Of a DNA stretch of 64,000 nt, positions 59,911 through 64,000 are shown one piece after another. The stretch covers positions 290,733 through 354,732 of the forward strand of contig VSDK01012773.1 in the NCBI GenBank assembly GCA_009767595.1, given 5' to 3'. The DNA is from Symbiodinium kawagutii (lineage: Eukaryota; Sar; Dinophyceae; Suessiales; Symbiodiniaceae). Below the pieces are notes generated by a model. It saw only the letters and a list, made by a program, of their open reading frames with translations. It did no database searches and was not told where the DNA came from. The translations under genes and the position numbers were made by a program. Within the stretch, counting starts at the first letter, position 1; each line of letters opens with the position of its first letter.

Positions 59911-60716
59911 TCAATGAAGTGCTTATGATTCGGGGGAAATGTACTATAATGTACTTGCTGTATGGTGTGGATTTGGAATGAAAGAAGACAGATCAGGGTA
60001 CCGCAATTTCACTTTGAAAAGGTAGAACTAGGCGTTTCCAATGGGAGATTTGCTGCGATTTTTCAACAAGTTCAGCATGCTAAGGTGAAAGATGCAATTG
60101 GCCCCTTCCTCAGATGAGACTAATCAAACTTTAATCAAACCCAATCACCATTTTGGATTTGTATCCCGGGTCTCCATTAGTACAGTTTGCGTTGAATAGA
60201 ACAGGCTTTCGAGAGAGGTCAAGCAGCACCGTTGCAGACGTCTTGCGTTTGAGGCTACGCACGTGAAGAACAAGGTCTCTCTCGAAACTTCCGCATGGAT
60301 CCACCGGCATCGCCTGCCAGGCGAGAAACAAACATGCAAAAAAACGCAAATGTCCAAAGATAAAGAAGTCATATCACGTCATCAAGGTTCTGTCGTTATT
60401 TTGAACATATTTAAACACTGTTTGTCTTTGTTTACATCCTCTCACTGTTTGTCAGAGATGGCACTGTGAGACCTTCAGATTGGGCACAACGGTCTCCACA
60501 GCCAGGATCCAGGTCGCTTGCAGCACGCAGCTCTGAGACGGCTCGTGGCATCAGTGCATCAATGAGCCATTGAACATCTCCGAAAAAACACAGATCCTTT
60601 GATATTTGGTTTTGCATCCATGCCAAGGTGTCTAAGAGTCTAACTACGAGTCTAAGCATAGCTTCATGATGCTTCATGGATTCTCAGCATGAAAACAGAC
60701 ATGGCTCATCCATTCG
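59911..60716. other. spacer between oxidase and next gene
   Basis: It should hold the last oxidase exon, the stop and the 3' UTR, but I could not pick them out. A + frame at 60263-60360 and its antisense shadow have no recognised motif. Confidence 0.5.
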
Positions 60717-63700
60717 ATGGTCGCTGCGGAGCTTTTGACTCGCATTGACCCACAGATTTTCCTCCTCCGCCGCTTGGGTGTGAGGACCCGTGCCACGGAA
60801 CCCAGTGAAGTTGACACGTCTTGACACGTCTTGGCTCGTCTTGACTTGTCTTGACTTGTTGACCTGGTTCCGAGAGGTTCCAAGATGCACAAAATCTTCA
60901 ACGGTACAGTGAAAGGTAGCTTGGACGGTCTTGAGATGTCTTGAGCATAGAAAATGGATGTGAATTCGCATCCTTTCATCCTCCCTGTGGAGATTGTCAC
61001 ACTTCGCTTGCTTCAAAAAAGAGGGACATGCAGGAGTAAATGCTGCGCAAGGAAAGTGGTGTCACCTTGGCGAACAAAGAAGCGACGTTTCGTCGGGTTT
61101 CCAACAGCTGTTTGGGCAGGCTGTCCAAGATGCCGAAAAGACCAGAGGCGAGTGGAGCGAGTGGAGCGAGTGGAGCATGTTGCAAGTGCATTTCGTGCAT
61201 TTCTGCCAGGTGAGTACCGTGAGCAGGTTGAAGCATTGAAGAAAGAGAAAGATGCTGTGAAGAGTGAGGCAAGAGGGTCTCACACTGGTGGGGAAAGACA
61301 AAGTCAAGAAAGTTGAGAAACTAGCAGTAGAAAATTGTAGTAATAGCAGTAGAAGAAAAAGTATCATTCGTAGTTTTGTATTTTTGAAGACAAAGTTTCC
61401 AGCCAGGCCGACAAGATCCGCAAATCTGCCGACAAAGCCAACGCAGATGTCCAGGAGGCAGTTCTAATCAGGATTCAGGTTGAGCTGATGAGAAGTCACG
61501 TCTTATGGTTCACTCTTGGCACAGGCACGCACTGCTTTGGAGTCCAAGGTCAAAGAGGCAGAGTGGATCAGAGGATAGCAGGTCTAGCGCAGGTCTAGCG
61601 CAGGTCTAGCGCAAGTCTAGCAGTACACTGAAGTCAGAACGAAGAACGACTTGAAAAACAAAGGAGGGAGAGCAGTTCTGAGAGCAGTGCTTAAAGTTCT
61701 GTTCAGCCTATTCTCGTTGCATTTTTTAATCGTGCATCATTAGATCGGCACGCTCACTGTCAAGCTTTGAGGTGGAGAGACTCAAAGGTTCGGTGCAGAA
61801 GGCGGAGCGTGAGGCTTTGGAGTTTGATTCTTAGGGACCTTGGATGCCCTTGGATGTCCTTGGATGTCCTTGGATGTCCTTGGATGTCCTTGGATGCTGT
61901 TGGGGTCCCTTGTGATATTTGGTTTGTTGGAATGAAAGAGCCACACCATTCCAAGCAGATTCCCCCGAGGTGGAAGGCGGCGGCAGAGCAACGGGCACAA
62001 GAGGCAACTGTTATGCAACAACTTTCATAGCATATCGAACCGATTCTCTTTGGCAAGATTCGTCTATGGGATGTAGTTGCCCAGATTTGCCCAGGGATGA
62101 AATCTGCAGGTGAAAGAAGTGTTGGTGGTCCAGGCCAAAAAGGACACCTCTGAACTCGTCAAGAAGAAGGAAGAAGTCACACAGGTCATGCGACCGAGAC
62201 CATCATTTTTGCTCGTAGATCTTTCCAGATGTCTTCGATATGTGGATTTGACGCAGGCCAAGAAGTCCACCGATGAAGCCATTAAGAAATTGGAGGATGC
62301 TAAGAAGCAGCTTGCTGAGGCAAGGAATGACACGAATGGCCTCGCGCCTACGGATGTCCCAAGCGCAGCTGTGATCAGGCGAGTGGAAAGGTCTCTGAAG
62401 CAGAGGCACGTGCCAGTGCGGCAGAAAAGGCAGCTGCTTCGGCCAAAGGCCCGTCGCGGCTTCGAAGTTTGCTTTCTTCAAAGTCACTAGAACTTTGGAG
62501 CTTTTCAGCTTTGGAATGTTGCTGCTTCTAGCTGTTTCCTTCATTTGCGTTCTTCATTTTGTGTTGTCAACCCCTTGCAGATCGTGCATCCACAGCCGAA
62601 CAAAAACTGGAATCGGTGTGGCACTGAGAGAATTCTTGGCAGTTCCCCTAAACTCGTTGGTTTCGAAAGCTGCAATCTTTGTGCCAAAGCTTGCTGATCA
62701 GGCCAAGCAAGCTGCTCGCTCAGAGGCCTTCCCAAAGCTTTGCATAATATCGGAACATCAAGTGATGTGGATATGGTTTTGGCTGGGCATTGCTTAGCAT
62801 CGAAAAGGGAAGTTCTCAACCCATGTTGCCATCGTCCTTTTTGATGTGGCCTTGATAGCGTACTGTCACCCATGGAAATCTGAGGGTTGATAGTGCAGGT
62901 TGCAGGTGGGTTATGGTTTTGTTGGCCCGTTTCAGAATGTTTCATAATGTTTCATAATGTTTCATGCTCCCAAAGACCTTTTCTATCCTTGTTTTGCCCT
63001 TGCGTGAACAGCGCTTCGCACCTGCGAGGCTCAGCAAGATGCTTCGAAGCTGGTGAAGACTGCTGAACAGGCCCACAGTTTGATCTGCAGTGTCAAGTGA
63101 GCCCAGTTGGGCCAACCACATAGGACCACGTGGGACCACTCACATTGTCATTGCCGTAGCAAGGTTCAGGGCAGTCGGATGACTTGGCAGCCCTATCAGT
63201 AATTTCAGTAATTTCAGTATGTTTCAGTATGCACTGAATCAATTGGATGACCATCCCTATTTCAAGATGGCCTCTTTTAAAGGATTCCAGCTCCAAAGCT
63301 CCACCGGGTGTTGAAGCAACAGGATCTTGTTCAAAATTAACCATGTTAAATCCATCTTGTGTCCCACTTATTGAATTGAAAAACACATGCCAAGAAATGT
63401 TGCCTGTTCTGGCTTCATCTGGCTTCTATGAGACAGAGTACACGGGTCCATCACACGCATCGGCTTGCAGGAGCGTCAGAGGGTGCAAGCTGCACTCGAT
63501 GTGGCCATGGCAGAGGCAATGCAGTCGATTGAGGTAACCATCAATGATTGCATCAGCTTTCTGACTGATGTTTTCTGATTGCAGTTGTAGTACCGTATTA
63601 TGTAGGGATTTTATGTTGTTTTTTAGTATAGTTATTATATAGTATTGTTCTGTTTTTTTCTTCGAATTTCTGCCTTGATCTTTGTCGCAGAGATGTCCAG

Positions 63701-63771
63701 AGTCCAGCGGCCATGGCACCTTGTCCCAGGCCAGAGAACTGCGAGAGAACCTGAAGCGAGAATCTGAACAG
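60717..63771 (+). CDS. coiled-coil protein, 3'-partial, family unknown
   Basis: An ATG at 60717 in good context opens MVAAELLTRIDPQIFLLRRL. Further exons behind AG acceptors are almost all charged heptad-like helix: 61120-61145 (AVQDAEKTR), 61210-61265 (EYREQVEALKKEKDAVKSEA), 61391-61465 (DKIRKSADKANADVQEA), 61525-61568, 61771-61824 (LKGSVQKAEREALE), 61970-62010, 62110-62188, 62257-62337 (STDEAIKKLEDAKKQLAEA), 62389-62455, 62579-62617, 62660-62732 (LADQAKQAARSEA), 63012-63080, 63469-63531 (ERQRVQAALDVAMAEAMQSI) and 63691-63771. Composition is rich in Ala, Glu, Lys and Gln, typical of a long rod. No head domain is visible, and the gene probably continues past the window. Exon limits are approximate. 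It could be a structural or motor-associated protein, but nothing specific supports that. Confidence 0.75.
61579..61621. repeat. 11-bp tandem repeat (GCAGGTCTAGC)
   Basis: About four copies in an intron of the coiled-coil gene. Confidence 0.9.
61837..61897. repeat. 10-bp tandem repeat (CTTGGATGTC)
   Basis: About six copies in an intron of the coiled-coil gene, directly after the exon at 61771-61824. The Trp/Met- or Ser/Lys-rich frames are artefacts. Confidence 0.9.
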
Positions 63772-64000
63772 GTCCCCCTCTCAGCTGCCATGCCACTGCA
63801 ACTGGCACTGCAACGCTTGCAGTGCCATGCCTTGCCATGTCTTGATCCGAGGCAGAGACGCGCACCAACTGCTTGGAGGCAGACCTGGAGCATCGAACGC
63901 AGGACAGTGCGAGACACGATCTGTAGCAGTTGATATCATCTTTCCGTCACAGAACCAACATAACAATTAGCATTCACATTAGCAGTGGCATGTTCCAGAG

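Overview
The window looks like nuclear DNA of a dinoflagellate, probably of the Symbiodinium type. Genes are split into many short exons (about 30-140 bp), and all recognised genes lie head to tail on the + strand. Exon joins that I could check by reading phase often need GC-AG or GA-AG introns, with AG|G at the acceptor, which is a known dinoflagellate habit. There are no bacterial operons, phage genes or CRISPR arrays. Almost every long open frame in the raw sequence is a shadow. Real coding was found by following conserved protein motifs and checking splice phase.

Layout. (1) 244-4258: most of an M14 zinc carboxypeptidase, cut by the left edge. (2) 4523-5424: the Lsm-domain part of an LSM14/Scd6 RNA-granule protein. 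(3) 7078-11220: a Popeye-domain (cyclic-nucleotide-binding type) membrane protein with an extra C-terminal helical module. (4) 11487-11500: a 14-N assembly gap. (5) 11.8-19.4 kb: a repeat block made of two diverged direct copies of a 2.4-kb unit, each followed by a 24-bp tandem array. One copy carries a 767-bp MITE-like element with terminal inverted repeats and a TA target duplication. GC-rich short repeats lie on both sides of the block. (6) 19767-24699: the Pro/Gly-rich middle and the DFDF, FFD and TFG boxes of LSM14, in the right order and phase. The two LSM14 parts are therefore separated by a whole foreign gene, a gap and the repeat block. (7) 25.2-28.5 kb: exon-like blocks of an unrecognised gene. 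(8) 29088-36517: an N-terminal-motor kinesin with a coiled-coil tail. (9) 36.9-41.9 kb: unassigned exon-like blocks in long AT-rich stretches. (10) 42113-59910: a xanthine dehydrogenase/aldehyde oxidase family molybdo-flavoenzyme with Fe-S, FAD and Mo domains. (11) 60717-window end: a coiled-coil protein of unknown role.

The genes share no obvious pathway: protein digestion, mRNA granules, membrane cAMP sensing, microtubule transport and purine/aldehyde oxidation. The shared direction fits the long unidirectional gene arrays of dinoflagellates. The main points for follow-up are the interrupted LSM14 locus, the Popeye fusion, the MITE-in-duplication structure, the changed Mo-site residue in the oxidase, and a spliced-leader-like hairpin at 40.67 kb. 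No search or alignment was run. All family calls come from motif recognition.
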